Assembly: GCA_023450085.1 (NCBI GenBank)
Contig: JAEXHI010000005.1
Coordinates: forward strand, 1-64,000
Reading direction: 5' to 3'
DNA: 64,000 bases
Source: Bacteroidota bacterium
Lineage (GTDB): Bacteria; Bacteroidota; Bacteroidia; Sphingobacteriales; Sphingobacteriaceae
The position numbers and the translations under genes were made by a program. Under the pieces are notes generated by a model. The model was not told the DNA's origin, searched no databases, and saw nothing but the letters and a program-made list of their open reading frames with translations. Numbering within the stretch: the first letter of the stretch is position 1; each line of letters opens with the position of its first letter. Positions 35,169-44,222 of the stretch are shown here, in pieces.

Positions 35169-37034
35169 TTATAGGTTTATAAATTGCTGATATACGGTTT
35201 GAAGATACGCTTTTCCTGCGTTCAACAATTTGTTGGTCTGTTGAGCATCTTCAGGTTTACTATTGTAAAGTACGCTTTTACCTACATTGTCAAAGGTAAC
35301 TGCATGGCCGTTTTCGATAAAGCCAAAACCGTTATCCCAACTAAAATAGGCAAAATTTCGATGGTAGGGATTTAAAAGGTTTTTGCTCCATTTAAACTCC
35401 TTGGTGTTAATATTTAGCTGCGCAAGTAAAGTTGCTGAAAGGTCTTGTTGGCTACCAGTTTTATCGAAGTTTTTACCTCTAAATTCTTCTTTAATTACAT
35501 CTCCATAAAAAATAAGCGGAATATGATAACGTTGCGGTTCGTAAATTTCGTGGTCGCTTTTAGGTAATGGGTGACCATGGTCGGCAACAAACACAAACAG
35601 TGTGTTTTTATACCAAGGTTGTTTTTTCGCTTCGTTTAGGTAACTGCCAATACACGAATCGGTATAAAATGCAGTGCTTTTGAATTTTTGAATGTTATCA
35701 GCACTGCCAAATTTATATTTAACGGGCAATTCAAAAGGCTCGTGGTTAGTTAAGGATAATAGGGTAGAGAAGAAAGGTTGTTTGGTAGTATTGGCATCTG
35801 CTAACTGTTTGTTGAACACCAATCCATCATAAGCGCCCCATTTGGAGTTCATGTCTTTCTTATCAAAGCTGTTTTTGTCTACTAATTTCTTGTACTGATG
35901 ACCTAAAATGAAAGCTTTGTAGTTATCGAACTCTGATTCACCTCCGTAATAAAATGAAGTTTGGTAGCCTTGTTGATATAGTTTTTGACTAATGGCAGGA
36001 ATTTTCTGCATCTTTTCAGGCCACTTCACAATACTGCCCACGCCTAAAGTAGGAAAACCTGTTAAGGAGCCAATCAGTCCTTTATCTGTACGGTTGCCCG
36101 TAGCGTAAATCTGACTAAAGAAAACACCTTTTTTAGCTAATGAATCTATGTTTGGGGTAATGCCATCCTCATTGCCTAAAGACTTCGTTAAATCAGCCGT
36201 AAAGCTTTCCAGAATAAAAATAACCACATTAGGACGGTCTGTTTTTAAAATAGAGATGGTGGTATCTTTATCTACTTTAAATAAGTTGCTAACCTCCAGT
36301 TCGGCTTGTTTTTGTTCACTATAGATGTATGGGTTTTTCTTGACTTTGCCACTTGCCAAAATACTCGACATCAAGTTCCATTCGGTATTTAAAGACGCAT
36401 GGTTGAGGATTTGATAGTTGGAGAAAAATGCCATGCTTTGGGAATTTGGCGCTGTTCCAGTACCGCCTCTAATTAAGAGGAAGTTAATGCCTAAGGTTAG
36501 AACAGCAATAATGAATTTGGCCCAAATAGGTGTTTTTACAAAATTAATTTCTCGCTTAACCAAAACGAAATTAAGATATAGTCCTGCAGCCAATAAAATG
36601 AGCAGTACGCACAAGGTTAAAAATATGGGAGAGGAGGCACTAGATGCCAAGGATTCGTTTGGTGTACGAATAGCAAATTCAATGGCTCTTGAATTAACCT
36701 TGCTGCCCCATTCGCGGTAAATATTAAAGTTGATTACCGAAATAAGACTGAATAGGGAGATGAGTACAATGTTGTATTTTCTGACCCAATTGAAATTGAT
36801 TTTTTTCTTATTGGAAAAATACCAGAAAGTGTAAGCCAATAGAGGGATGATAGCGATATAAGCCGCCATAGACAAATCTAGTCTTAGGGCATGATAATAG
36901 GTGGCAAGCTTTTCGGAAAAAGGGATATTTCTTAATTTAACATGGAAGATAAACATAAAAATAAACCTGTCTATTGCGAAATAGAGCAGCCAGAACAGAA
37001 AGTATCTGGCAAAAAAAATCAGACTTTTAAACAT
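35169..37034 (-). CDS. LTA synthase-like sulfatase-fold membrane protein
   Basis: A 621-residue inner-membrane protein with five N-terminal helices (about 5-190) and a periplasmic alkaline-phosphatase/sulfatase domain (about 255-560). Seen: NVVIFILESFTADLTKSLG (metal Glu), ATGNRTDKGLIG (catalytic Thr), and FVFVADHGHPLP (metal Asp/His). In Gram-positives such enzymes make lipoteichoic acid; in Gram-negatives they usually transfer phosphoglycerol or phosphoethanolamine to envelope glycans, so the substrate is open. The gene starts 66 bp after the preceding gene and is 6 bp from the peptidase gene. Confidence 0.88.
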   Translation of the reverse strand: MFKSLIFFARYFLFWLLYFAIDRFIFMFIFHVKLRNIPFSEKLATYYHALRLDLSMAAYIAIIPLLAYTFWYFSNKKKINFNWVRKYNIVLISLFSLISVINFNIYREWGSKVNSRAIEFAIRTPNESLASSASSPIFLTLCVLLILLAAGLYLNFVLVKREINFVKTPIWAKFIIAVLTLGINFLLIRGGTGTAPNSQSMAFFSNYQILNHASLNTEWNLMSSILASGKVKKNPYIYSEQKQAELEVSNLFKVDKDTTISILKTDRPNVVIFILESFTADLTKSLGNEDGITPNIDSLAKKGVFFSQIYATGNRTDKGLIGSLTGFPTLGVGSIVKWPEKMQKIPAISQKLYQQGYQTSFYYGGESEFDNYKAFILGHQYKKLVDKNSFDKKDMNSKWGAYDGLVFNKQLADANTTKQPFFSTLLSLTNHEPFELPVKYKFGSADNIQKFKSTAFYTDSCIGSYLNEAKKQPWYKNTLFVFVADHGHPLPKSDHEIYEPQRYHIPLIFYGDVIKEEFRGKNFDKTGSQQDLSATLLAQLNINTKEFKWSKNLLNPYHRNFAYFSWDNGFGFIENGHAVTFDNVGKSVLYNSKPEDAQQTNKLLNAGKAYLQTVYQQFINL

Positions 37035-37100
37035 GGGCAGCTAAATTACTAAAAAACCCATAATTAAAAGTCTGATTTATCTCAACGTTAAAACAACGGA

Positions 37101-37781
37101 TTATTCTCCGCCGCCTTGCATCGCCATGATTTCTTGCATGGTTTTAAGCTCGTAACCACTAGGTACTTCTAAAGAGAAAGGACCAACTTTATCTTCTAGG
37201 ATGTTTTTGATGGTTAAAGTTACTTTTAAGCCGTTTTGGAAGGTGGTGTATTTTACCAAAGCACCTTTAATACCTTTGAACTGCTCACCTGCAAAACCTG
37301 TAGGAAGTTCTACTTCGTTAGTTGCCCATAATTCATAAGTACCACCTTTATCATCCTTGTAAGTGTATTTTTCAGCGTTATAGTTGCCAACTTTTTGTTT
37401 TTCGCCAGTAGCTGTAAAGTCACTTAGTTTTGGAGCAGCAGCTTCCGCTTTTTCAACTTCTTCTTTGCTCATTTTTACTGCATATTGCATTTGCGCCATT
37501 GGAACATCAATGAGCATTAAGCCTTGTTTGTCCACAAAGTTTTGTATAACACCAATGGTAGCAGGGCCTTGTTGCATGTCTATACGAAGTATGTTACCGT
37601 TGAATTTTACTTTCTGTTCTTTTGGCAATTGAGCCGCCATGGCTGCTTGTTCTGCTGGCAATGAATACTCTACGCCATAAACCACTGTACCTTGAGAAAT
37701 TTTCTTTTGAGCGTTAGCAATGATTGCAGAGCCCACTAACATAGCCGCTAAAAGGCCTGTTTTTACCGATTTGAACATCAT
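37101..37781 (-). CDS. Exported GLPGLI/DUF4412-like protein
   Basis: A 226-residue protein with a signal peptide (about 1-25, ending IIANAQ). The mature part has the general plan of Bacteroidota exported proteins of GLPGLI/DUF4412 type: a start strand GTVVYGVEYSLP, then KFNGNILRIDMQQGP, FVDKQGLMLIDV, KVGNYNAEKYTYKDDKGGTY ELWATNEVELP, and a closing EVPSGYELKTM. Family assignment is tentative. Two adjacent methionines (MMFKS) leave the start uncertain by one codon. No function known. Confidence 0.65.
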   Translation of the reverse strand: MMFKSVKTGLLAAMLVGSAIIANAQKKISQGTVVYGVEYSLPAEQAAMAAQLPKEQKVKFNGNILRIDMQQGPATIGVIQNFVDKQGLMLIDVPMAQMQYAVKMSKEEVEKAEAAAPKLSDFTATGEKQKVGNYNAEKYTYKDDKGGTYELWATNEVELPTGFAGEQFKGIKGALVKYTTFQNGLKVTLTIKNILEDKVGPFSLEVPSGYELKTMQEIMAMQGGGE

Positions 37782-37800
37782 ATTATTTTTTATAGTTTAG

Positions 37801-38580
37801 TTACCATTTAATTTTTTCCTTCGCCAAGAAAGAGGAAATTCCTTTTTTGAAATCATCACTTTCTCTGGTTCTGGCATTCGTTTTTACCGCCTCATTCAAA
37901 CAACTATCGAGCCAAGTATTGCTAGTGTTGTTAATTAATTTCTTGGTAAGTGCTAACGAATTCCCCGATGCGCTATTGCACAAATTTAGGGCAAAATTAT
38001 TTACCATTAGAGGGATTTCTTCTGCTTTTGTTACATAAGTAATCAAATTATAGTGGAGGGCTTCCTCTGCTGAAAATAAATCTCCACTGAGCAATAATTT
38101 CTTTGCAATGGTTTCGCCTACCTTTTGTACTAAATAACAGCTTACTATGGCAGGTACAAAACCCAGTTTCACTTCTGTATAGCCGAATTTAGCCTCTGGA
38201 ACTGTAAAAATAACATCACAAATGGTAGCCAGCCCACAACCGCCCGCAATGGCGTGACCTTCTACTTGGGCAATTACTACTTTTGATAATGTTCTGATGG
38301 TTTCAAAAAGGTCTTTTAAAGCATTAGAGTCTTGTATGTTCTCTTCATAAGAAAAATGTTGAAGTTGCTGCATGTAGGCCAAATCGGCACCTGCACTAAA
38401 TACTTCTCCATTTGCTTTTAATACCACTACCTTGGCATTTTCATCTTCTTCGGCTTGTTTAAATGCACTTTTTAAGGCCTCCACCAATGCGGGGTTTAAA
38501 GCATTTCTTTTTTCGGGCCTATTGATGGTAATTTCGGCAACCCTGTTGTTAACTTGGTATAAAACCAATGAATTTTCCAT
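37801..38580 (-). CDS. Enoyl-CoA hydratase/isomerase family protein
   Basis: A 259-residue crotonase-fold protein. Seen: RPEKRNALNPALVEAL (first oxyanion-hole region), VFSAGADLAYMQ (CoA-binding A-G-A-D-L) and GHAIAGGCGLATICDVIF (second oxyanion hole). In the catalytic area, FGYTEVKLGFVPAIVSCYL has Glu at the second catalytic position (TEVKLG), whereas the first position is less clear, so hydratase versus isomerase cannot be decided. It starts 5 bp after comEC. Confidence 0.88.
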   Translation of the reverse strand: MENSLVLYQVNNRVAEITINRPEKRNALNPALVEALKSAFKQAEEDENAKVVVLKANGEVFSAGADLAYMQQLQHFSYEENIQDSNALKDLFETIRTLSKVVIAQVEGHAIAGGCGLATICDVIFTVPEAKFGYTEVKLGFVPAIVSCYLVQKVGETIAKKLLLSGDLFSAEEALHYNLITYVTKAEEIPLMVNNFALNLCNSASGNSLALTKKLINNTSNTWLDSCLNEAVKTNARTRESDDFKKGISSFLAKEKIKW

Positions 38581-38585
38581 AAGAT

Positions 38586-40673
38586 TTATTTTTGGTTCAG
38601 CATTATTGCTGCTTGTTTTTTAAGGATATGTATGGGCAAATTTAACAGATTAGCTTGAAGCTCAAATTTTGAAATCAGATAATCTTTATTATTGGCATCA
38701 ATAATAAGTGCTTTAAAGTTAATTTCTTTTTTTAGCAGCTCAATTTTTTGCTTGGGACTGTTGTGTAGCCAAATAAAATCGAAACTTGGTTGATTGACTA
38801 TTTTTTGATGATTGAAGGTTTCATCCAATAATAAAAAGCGTTTGCCTTGGCTAATTAACTGATGGTTTTGCTTAATGAAATTGGGAGCTTTAAATTCCTC
38901 TTCCCATTTTACAAACGTAATAGAATCGATGTGTTTTTGGTCTAATGCAGGTTTTACAAAGAATTCAAAACTTCTATCGTTCGGGTCTAAGTCAGTTACC
39001 AGTATACAGTTGTTACCTGTGATAAAGGCAGCGGCATGGTTTTTCCTTAAACTAAAAAAGATAGTTTGAGATTGCTTTGTTGAGTTGATTTTTTGAAAAC
39101 TCAACGAGCTTTGGAGAATAAGCCAAGTGATAAAGCCTAGGAACAAATAGTTTCTTTTGTAGTAAGAGAAGCCTACACTCAAGGTGCCAATCAAAATAAA
39201 TAGCAATAACAGTTGCCAACGGTTAAGCCAAATTTCGGAGATGCCTGCATAAGGCAGTTCGGAAATCCATTTTAAGCCGCTATTGGTAAAATTAATGAGC
39301 CATTCAAAAGCGGGAGCTAAAAAATACACTTTCAATACCAGTATGGCGATGCCACTATACATCAGCAGTGTCATTGGTATTAGTATAAATAGGTTGCTAA
39401 TGATAAAATAGATAGGGAATTGGTGGAAGTAATAGATGCTGAAAGGCAGTGTCGCTAATTGTGCCGCTAAACTCATTGCTGTGGTAGACCATAAGCTGTC
39501 TAGCCATTTGTGTTTGAAATAAAGCCATTTATAAATTTTAGGCTGAAAATAAACTAAGCCAAATACCGCCAGAAATGATAGCTGAAAGCCAACATCCCAA
39601 ATCAAAAATGGATTGAATACCAATAGGATAAATGCCGTAAAGGCAAGTACATTATAACTGTTGTTACCTCGATTAAGCTGTTTGGCAAAAATGAAAATGG
39701 TAATCATGATGGCCGAACGCAATACCGACGGTGAAAAGCCTGTGAGTAAAGAATAATACCAGATTAGACTACAAATGATTAAGGTTTTTAAGATTTGACC
39801 TGTTTTTTTCCTGTTTAAAAAAGATAGGCACCAATTGAGCATGATATAGATGATGCCAACATGCATTCCCGACACAGAAAGTGCATGTATGGTGCCCGTT
39901 TTACTATAAGCGGCAAGTGTTTCTTTACTCAAGTCAGCACGGTAGCCTAAAATTAAGGTTGAAGCCACTGCAAAGGCTTCGTCATTACGGATGAGCTTCC
40001 TGTAAATATCCACCAGTTTCTGTCTTAGGGTGAGGGCATATTTAACAAGGCTATTTCCTTGGTTCTGGTTAATTTTTACCAGTTCTTCTTGTTTAATAAA
40101 ACTTTGATGGTAAATGTTTTTAGCGGCCAGCCATGCTTTGAAATCAAATTCGGCAGGGTTGTAAGGTGGTTCAACGGGAAGATAGTTTGCCAATATCATC
40201 AGCTCATCGCCATAGCTCAAATTCATTGGTTTCAAACTATCCAGTTTCAAAGCAATCAACAATTTGCCACTACAATGTTCACTTTTCTTATTTAAAAATC
40301 CTTCGCTTATCGACAGTTCAAACCTTAAAATTTGATTGTTCTGTTGGGGTTCACTACTGATAAATCCTTTTAGGTAAGTATATTTTTTTTGTGCAAAATA
40401 ATCGGAACGTAAGAAGTTGGTATGGGCTAGGCTGAGGTATAAACCTAAGCTGAAAAACAATAAATAATAAAGGCTGGCAATGGTTTTTTTAAATTGCCAG
40501 CCCTTAAGTTTTTGATAATAAATATGAATGCTTGTTGCTAAGAAAATCAGTATAGCGAGAACATAAAAGAGTACTCTAAATAGTTGTTGGTTTTGGAAAT
40601 GGTAGCCTAGTATTATTCCCAAGCTTAAAGGAAATAATAGTTTTACAAATACTATTTCCGATTTAAATATCAA
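38586..40673 (-). CDS. ComEC/Rec2-family DNA channel protein
   Basis: A 695-residue polytopic inner-membrane protein, the predicted channel for single-stranded DNA in natural transformation. An N-terminal DUF4131-like/OB region (about 1-220; YEPPYNPAEFDFKAWL-like VEPPYNPAEFDFKAWLAAK) precedes the competence domain with many helices. GTIHALSVSGMHVGIIYI is its hallmark, followed by GFSPSVLRSAIMITIFIFAK. The C-terminus (about 530-695) is short and lacks the HxHxDH metallo-beta-lactamase motif, as in many Bacteroidota members. The HhH/barrel gene directly upstream (6 bp) suggests a DNA-uptake pair. Confidence 0.92.
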   Translation of the reverse strand: MIFKSEIVFVKLLFPLSLGIILGYHFQNQQLFRVLFYVLAILIFLATSIHIYYQKLKGWQFKKTIASLYYLLFFSLGLYLSLAHTNFLRSDYFAQKKYTYLKGFISSEPQQNNQILRFELSISEGFLNKKSEHCSGKLLIALKLDSLKPMNLSYGDELMILANYLPVEPPYNPAEFDFKAWLAAKNIYHQSFIKQEELVKINQNQGNSLVKYALTLRQKLVDIYRKLIRNDEAFAVASTLILGYRADLSKETLAAYSKTGTIHALSVSGMHVGIIYIMLNWCLSFLNRKKTGQILKTLIICSLIWYYSLLTGFSPSVLRSAIMITIFIFAKQLNRGNNSYNVLAFTAFILLVFNPFLIWDVGFQLSFLAVFGLVYFQPKIYKWLYFKHKWLDSLWSTTAMSLAAQLATLPFSIYYFHQFPIYFIISNLFILIPMTLLMYSGIAILVLKVYFLAPAFEWLINFTNSGLKWISELPYAGISEIWLNRWQLLLLFILIGTLSVGFSYYKRNYLFLGFITWLILQSSLSFQKINSTKQSQTIFFSLRKNHAAAFITGNNCILVTDLDPNDRSFEFFVKPALDQKHIDSITFVKWEEEFKAPNFIKQNHQLISQGKRFLLLDETFNHQKIVNQPSFDFIWLHNSPKQKIELLKKEINFKALIIDANNKDYLISKFELQANLLNLPIHILKKQAAIMLNQK

Positions 40674-40679
40674 TGCATC

Positions 40680-42719
40680 TTAAAATTGATAACGTAATTG
40701 TATTCTCATTTCCGATTTCATTTTACCTTTTATTTCATCTAGTCCCGAGCCAATAGTTTCTACATTGTCGTAATTATATAAAGCGTATCTGCCCCAAAGG
40801 TCAACACGTTTGGCTAGGCGATATTTTAAGTTGGCGTAACCTCTTAATCCTTTTCCATTGTACAAGCCAAAAGTAAAGTTATAAAGCACGTCATCCTCAT
40901 AAGCATAAATTCTGCTGTCGTACGAGGCGGTGTTAAAATAAGCCACCCTAATGTTTCCTGATAGTCTTGAAGAAAGAGGAGAGTAGCTCACATCCTGATA
41001 AGCCAAGTAACCAAATTCAGCTTTTGCATCTCCTTTTCTAAATTGCACCACTTCTACACGATTTTGAAAACCGAAAGACTTGCCTACTGCCCATTTTACT
41101 TCCGCTCGGTAGTTTTCTCTTTTTACCTCATCCAAATAATTAAAAGGTACTGTTAAATTGGTGTTTTGTTGTTTTACTTCCGATTTGTACCTCAAAATAG
41201 CCCTGAATGTTTTAGTAGGTGAATAGGTGACCTGTCCTAAAAACTCATATCCGTCTGAAGGTGCATCTACCCTGAAACGTAACCAAGGGAATTTAAAATA
41301 GTCACCGTAAACCTGTATGCTCCATACTTTTGAAGGATTGATGTTCAAACCCGCATAAAATCCTTTTTCGTTAAAGGCTTCACTTGCTTCTGCCGTGGCC
41401 TGATTGAAGAAGTTATGATAGTTTTTTTGATAGTTTCTGTGTAAAAGTACCGCTGAAACGGTAGGCGACAAACTCACCAACGCACCATTCACATAAGCCA
41501 ACCCAGCATCTAAAGATTTACCGAACTCGCCAAAGAAATAGAAGTTTTTGTAAGTATAGCTATAGTGTGCGCCTACATTGGTCAACTCTTTTCCTGTAAA
41601 GTTATAAATGCGATATAGGCCAGTTCCTGACGTAAAAGTTCTGTTGAAAGAGGTGTGATAAGCCACTGCGCCAATATTTAAAGCGCTGGTTCTGTATTGT
41701 AGCACACCGCCATATACGGTTTGTTCTAAATTATTCTTGTTGTTAATTTCTGATTGGGTCCTGTGCAAGCCAGTCTCGTTAATGGTAGATACTACATTGA
41801 TACCATCAACGGTAGTCATAGAAGCATCTAATTTACGGTGTGATACAAAGGGTGAAAAATCAATATTCTTGGCAATGTTCACGGTCATTGCGGCACCACG
41901 TAAAAAAGCAAACTCATTGGCCGATGTGTAAGGTCTTAAACCTACGTCTCGTTTAACCACACCAGTTACATCAGGCGATTTACCAAAGGCAAAGCCCGAC
42001 CATAAGGTAAGTGCTTGGCCAAATTGCATGGTATAGTCACCAAGTACAATCTTTTTAAATCTGCCCGTATTTAAAATTGCGATATGGCCAGATAGGAAAT
42101 CGAATGGTTTTTGCTTGGGGCCATTAAAGAAATGTTCCCCTGCATCTTTTTCAAATACCAATGAAGCCGACACACGGTTAGAGTAGGTATAACGGTATCT
42201 GAATAAATATCGGTCAGGTGTACCTAAATACCTGCTTCCTGGTAAATCAGTATAACCTCTGGACTTTTCAAGGACCCTGCCATATCTCAAAATCAAATCA
42301 TTATTGCCATACTTCAACAAATTTTTAGCGGTAATTCTATCTACCATTGCCGATTGCTCCAAGGTCACAAAAGGCAGTAGCCGTTGAATGGTTTGTATGT
42401 CAAATTCAGGAATACTTTGCAATTCCAATAAATCAATCAGTTTTCCATTTTTTCGGATATGCTCAAATAAATTACTGATTTGCAATGGCGATAAGAATAC
42501 TAAGGTTTTGAGCTCTTCGGCATTGGTATTGTTAAGATTAATAGGATTTTTACGGTAATAAGTTAAACGGTCCTGTAGTTCAGAAAGGTCATAATCCTCT
42601 GGTAGGTTTTCTGCAATACTTTCAATTAAATCCTTAATTAATTGGTCTTCTTGAGTTTGTGCTTTAGCTGCAAAACCAATTAGTAACAAAGCAAATAGTG
42701 CTAACAGTCTAAAACGCAT
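40680..42719 (-). CDS. HhH-domain plus outer-membrane barrel protein, candidate DNA-uptake component
   Basis: About 679 residues from the ATG at 42719; an upstream in-frame start adds 19 residues before the signal peptide and is unlikely. Signal peptide: MRFRLLALFALLLIGFAAKA. Residues about 25-145 form a helical segment with ComEA-like helix-hairpin-helix pieces (NLNNTNAEELKTLVFLSPLQ and then GKLIDLLELQSIPEFDIQTI). The remaining 530 residues are amphipathic strands ending RIQLRYQF, typical of a large outer-membrane barrel. The 5' end overlaps the previous gene by 11 bp and the 3' end is 6 bp from comEC. Joining a DNA-binding HhH to a barrel next to comEC makes DNA uptake plausible, though unproven. 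Confidence 0.78.
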   Translation of the reverse strand: MRFRLLALFALLLIGFAAKAQTQEDQLIKDLIESIAENLPEDYDLSELQDRLTYYRKNPINLNNTNAEELKTLVFLSPLQISNLFEHIRKNGKLIDLLELQSIPEFDIQTIQRLLPFVTLEQSAMVDRITAKNLLKYGNNDLILRYGRVLEKSRGYTDLPGSRYLGTPDRYLFRYRYTYSNRVSASLVFEKDAGEHFFNGPKQKPFDFLSGHIAILNTGRFKKIVLGDYTMQFGQALTLWSGFAFGKSPDVTGVVKRDVGLRPYTSANEFAFLRGAAMTVNIAKNIDFSPFVSHRKLDASMTTVDGINVVSTINETGLHRTQSEINNKNNLEQTVYGGVLQYRTSALNIGAVAYHTSFNRTFTSGTGLYRIYNFTGKELTNVGAHYSYTYKNFYFFGEFGKSLDAGLAYVNGALVSLSPTVSAVLLHRNYQKNYHNFFNQATAEASEAFNEKGFYAGLNINPSKVWSIQVYGDYFKFPWLRFRVDAPSDGYEFLGQVTYSPTKTFRAILRYKSEVKQQNTNLTVPFNYLDEVKRENYRAEVKWAVGKSFGFQNRVEVVQFRKGDAKAEFGYLAYQDVSYSPLSSRLSGNIRVAYFNTASYDSRIYAYEDDVLYNFTFGLYNGKGLRGYANLKYRLAKRVDLWGRYALYNYDNVETIGSGLDEIKGKMKSEMRIQLRYQF

Positions 42720-43515
42720 ACGACAAACCAATTTGAGGGGTGTAACCAATTTGTGGGTGACTTTGAACCGCAACATCTAAAACCAATTTTTCATAATTTA
42801 AACCAATGCCTACGTATTGTTTAAATGGCTTGGCACTAATACCACCACGTAAACTTAATATGTCGTAAAATCGATAATCTACGCCAACGCTCACATCAAA
42901 TTTTTGGTCGAAATCTTTGGATACGGTAGTAGCTACAATGACTTTGTCAGAAGGAGTGTAAGTAGCGCCAAAATGAATTACTGTAGGAATATGGGTAGCT
43001 ATATTACTTGATTTATAAGTTTGCGACGAAGGGTTAGTTACATACAAACCTAGACCAATTTGCTTGCTCAGTGCGTAGTTTACACCTGCATCGACAGAAA
43101 AGGTAGTAGCATCACCGTAATTAGTGATTTTTATTTGATGTAAGTTGACCTTAATACCAATGGAAAGTTCTTCGCCAAATTTTTTGGCTAAACCCAAGCC
43201 AGCTTTAATCTCATTGTACTCGCTAATGCCATAACGGTTAACGCTTAATCCAGCAAAATTGCCGTTAAAAGGCAATACGAAAGCAAAATTTTGTTCGCTT
43301 AGCTCATCTCCAAATAAATAACGTGCATAATTGGCTGCAGCAGTAGGGGATTTTAGTCCGGTAATACCAGCAGGGTTGGCGTTTAAACTCCAAATATCGT
43401 AAACGGCAGCACTGGCGTTACCCATGGCCGTTAAGCGAGCGCCTTGGTTGTATTGCGACCAAGATTTGTTAACGCCCAGAAAAACAATAATAGTGATTAG
43501 TAAAAATTTGCGCAT
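42709..43515 (-). CDS. PorV/PorQ/FadL-like outer-membrane barrel protein
   Basis: A 268-residue protein with a signal peptide (about 1-20, ending KSWSQ). The start of the mature part, GARLTAMGNASAAVYDIWSL then NANPAGITGL, is the usual opening of FadL-like/UPF0164 barrels including PorV and PorQ of the type IX system. The C-terminus GYTPQIGLSYAF ends in an aromatic residue. It is first in the minus-strand run with the HhH-barrel and comEC genes, so a shared role is possible. Specific function unknown. Confidence 0.75.
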   Translation of the reverse strand: MRKFLLITIIVFLGVNKSWSQYNQGARLTAMGNASAAVYDIWSLNANPAGITGLKSPTAAANYARYLFGDELSEQNFAFVLPFNGNFAGLSVNRYGISEYNEIKAGLGLAKKFGEELSIGIKVNLHQIKITNYGDATTFSVDAGVNYALSKQIGLGLYVTNPSSQTYKSSNIATHIPTVIHFGATYTPSDKVIVATTVSKDFDQKFDVSVGVDYRFYDILSLRGGISAKPFKQYVGIGLNYEKLVLDVAVQSHPQIGYTPQIGLSYAF

Positions 43516-43697
43516 AGGCTGTTTGGTATGGCCAATTTATGTTAAATTAATGTTATTTGCAATGGTACTTTTAATCTCTGTTGGAGATATTTAGAAATAT
43601 GTCTCGTTTTAAAGAAGTCCGTCAAAAGAAAATCTCTTTTTTAACGAATTTCTTTAAGTCGAGGAAAAGAAAGAAGTGTAAGGTGTTGAAAGAAGGC

Positions 43698-44033
43698 TTA
43701 AATTTCATCGTTAAGCTTAAGCAGGAAGCTTTTCAAACGTTCCAAAGAATCAATGATTTTTTGGTTTTCTTTAACCTCGCCGCTATTGCTTTTCATATGT
43801 TCCTTGGCACCTTTAAGCGTAAAACCTTTATCATCTACTAAATGAAAAATGATTTTTAAATTGTCGATATCTTCGGGTGTAAATAGCCTGTTCCCCTTTT
43901 TGTTTTTCTTAGGTTTAAGAACGTCGAACTCCTTTTCGTAAAACCTAATCTGCGAAGCATTTACACCGAACATTTCTGTCACTTCGCCCATAGTATAATA
44001 CATTTTGTTGATTTCTCTTTCCTTGTACGGCAT
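43698..44033 (-). CDS. MerR-family transcriptional regulator
   Basis: A 111-residue DNA-binding protein. The winged-helix part shows YYTMGEVTEMFGVNASQIRF YEKEFDVLKPKKN (residues about 12-44) and NRLFTPEDIDNLKIIFHLVD, matching MerR domains. A short coiled coil (about 78-111) would dimerise it; there is no C-terminal effector domain or cysteine pair, so no ligand can be inferred. It is divergent from alaS. Small stand-alone MerR proteins of this kind are common in Bacteroidota. Confidence 0.88.
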   Translation of the reverse strand: MPYKEREINKMYYTMGEVTEMFGVNASQIRFYEKEFDVLKPKKNKKGNRLFTPEDIDNLKIIFHLVDDKGFTLKGAKEHMKSNSGEVKENQKIIDSLERLKSFLLKLNDEI

Positions 44034-44222
44034 ATTTACTGCTGATTATTAAATAATTGTAGGTTTTATTTAAAGTGTTCAAATGTAAACGGATTTTAGC
44101 AGAAAACCACAATAAAATTATAATTTTGTGCGCAACTGGTTCGAGGAGGAAGAGTTGAGGTTTAAGGTTGAATACCTTATGCCTTAAACCTTACACCTTG
44201 CGCCTTTAAAACCTATAAAAAA

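Noticed and set aside
43581..43841. 86-codon plus-strand frame rich in Lys and Phe
   Set aside because: Lies antisense to the MerR gene, whose domain is clear; no signature of its own.
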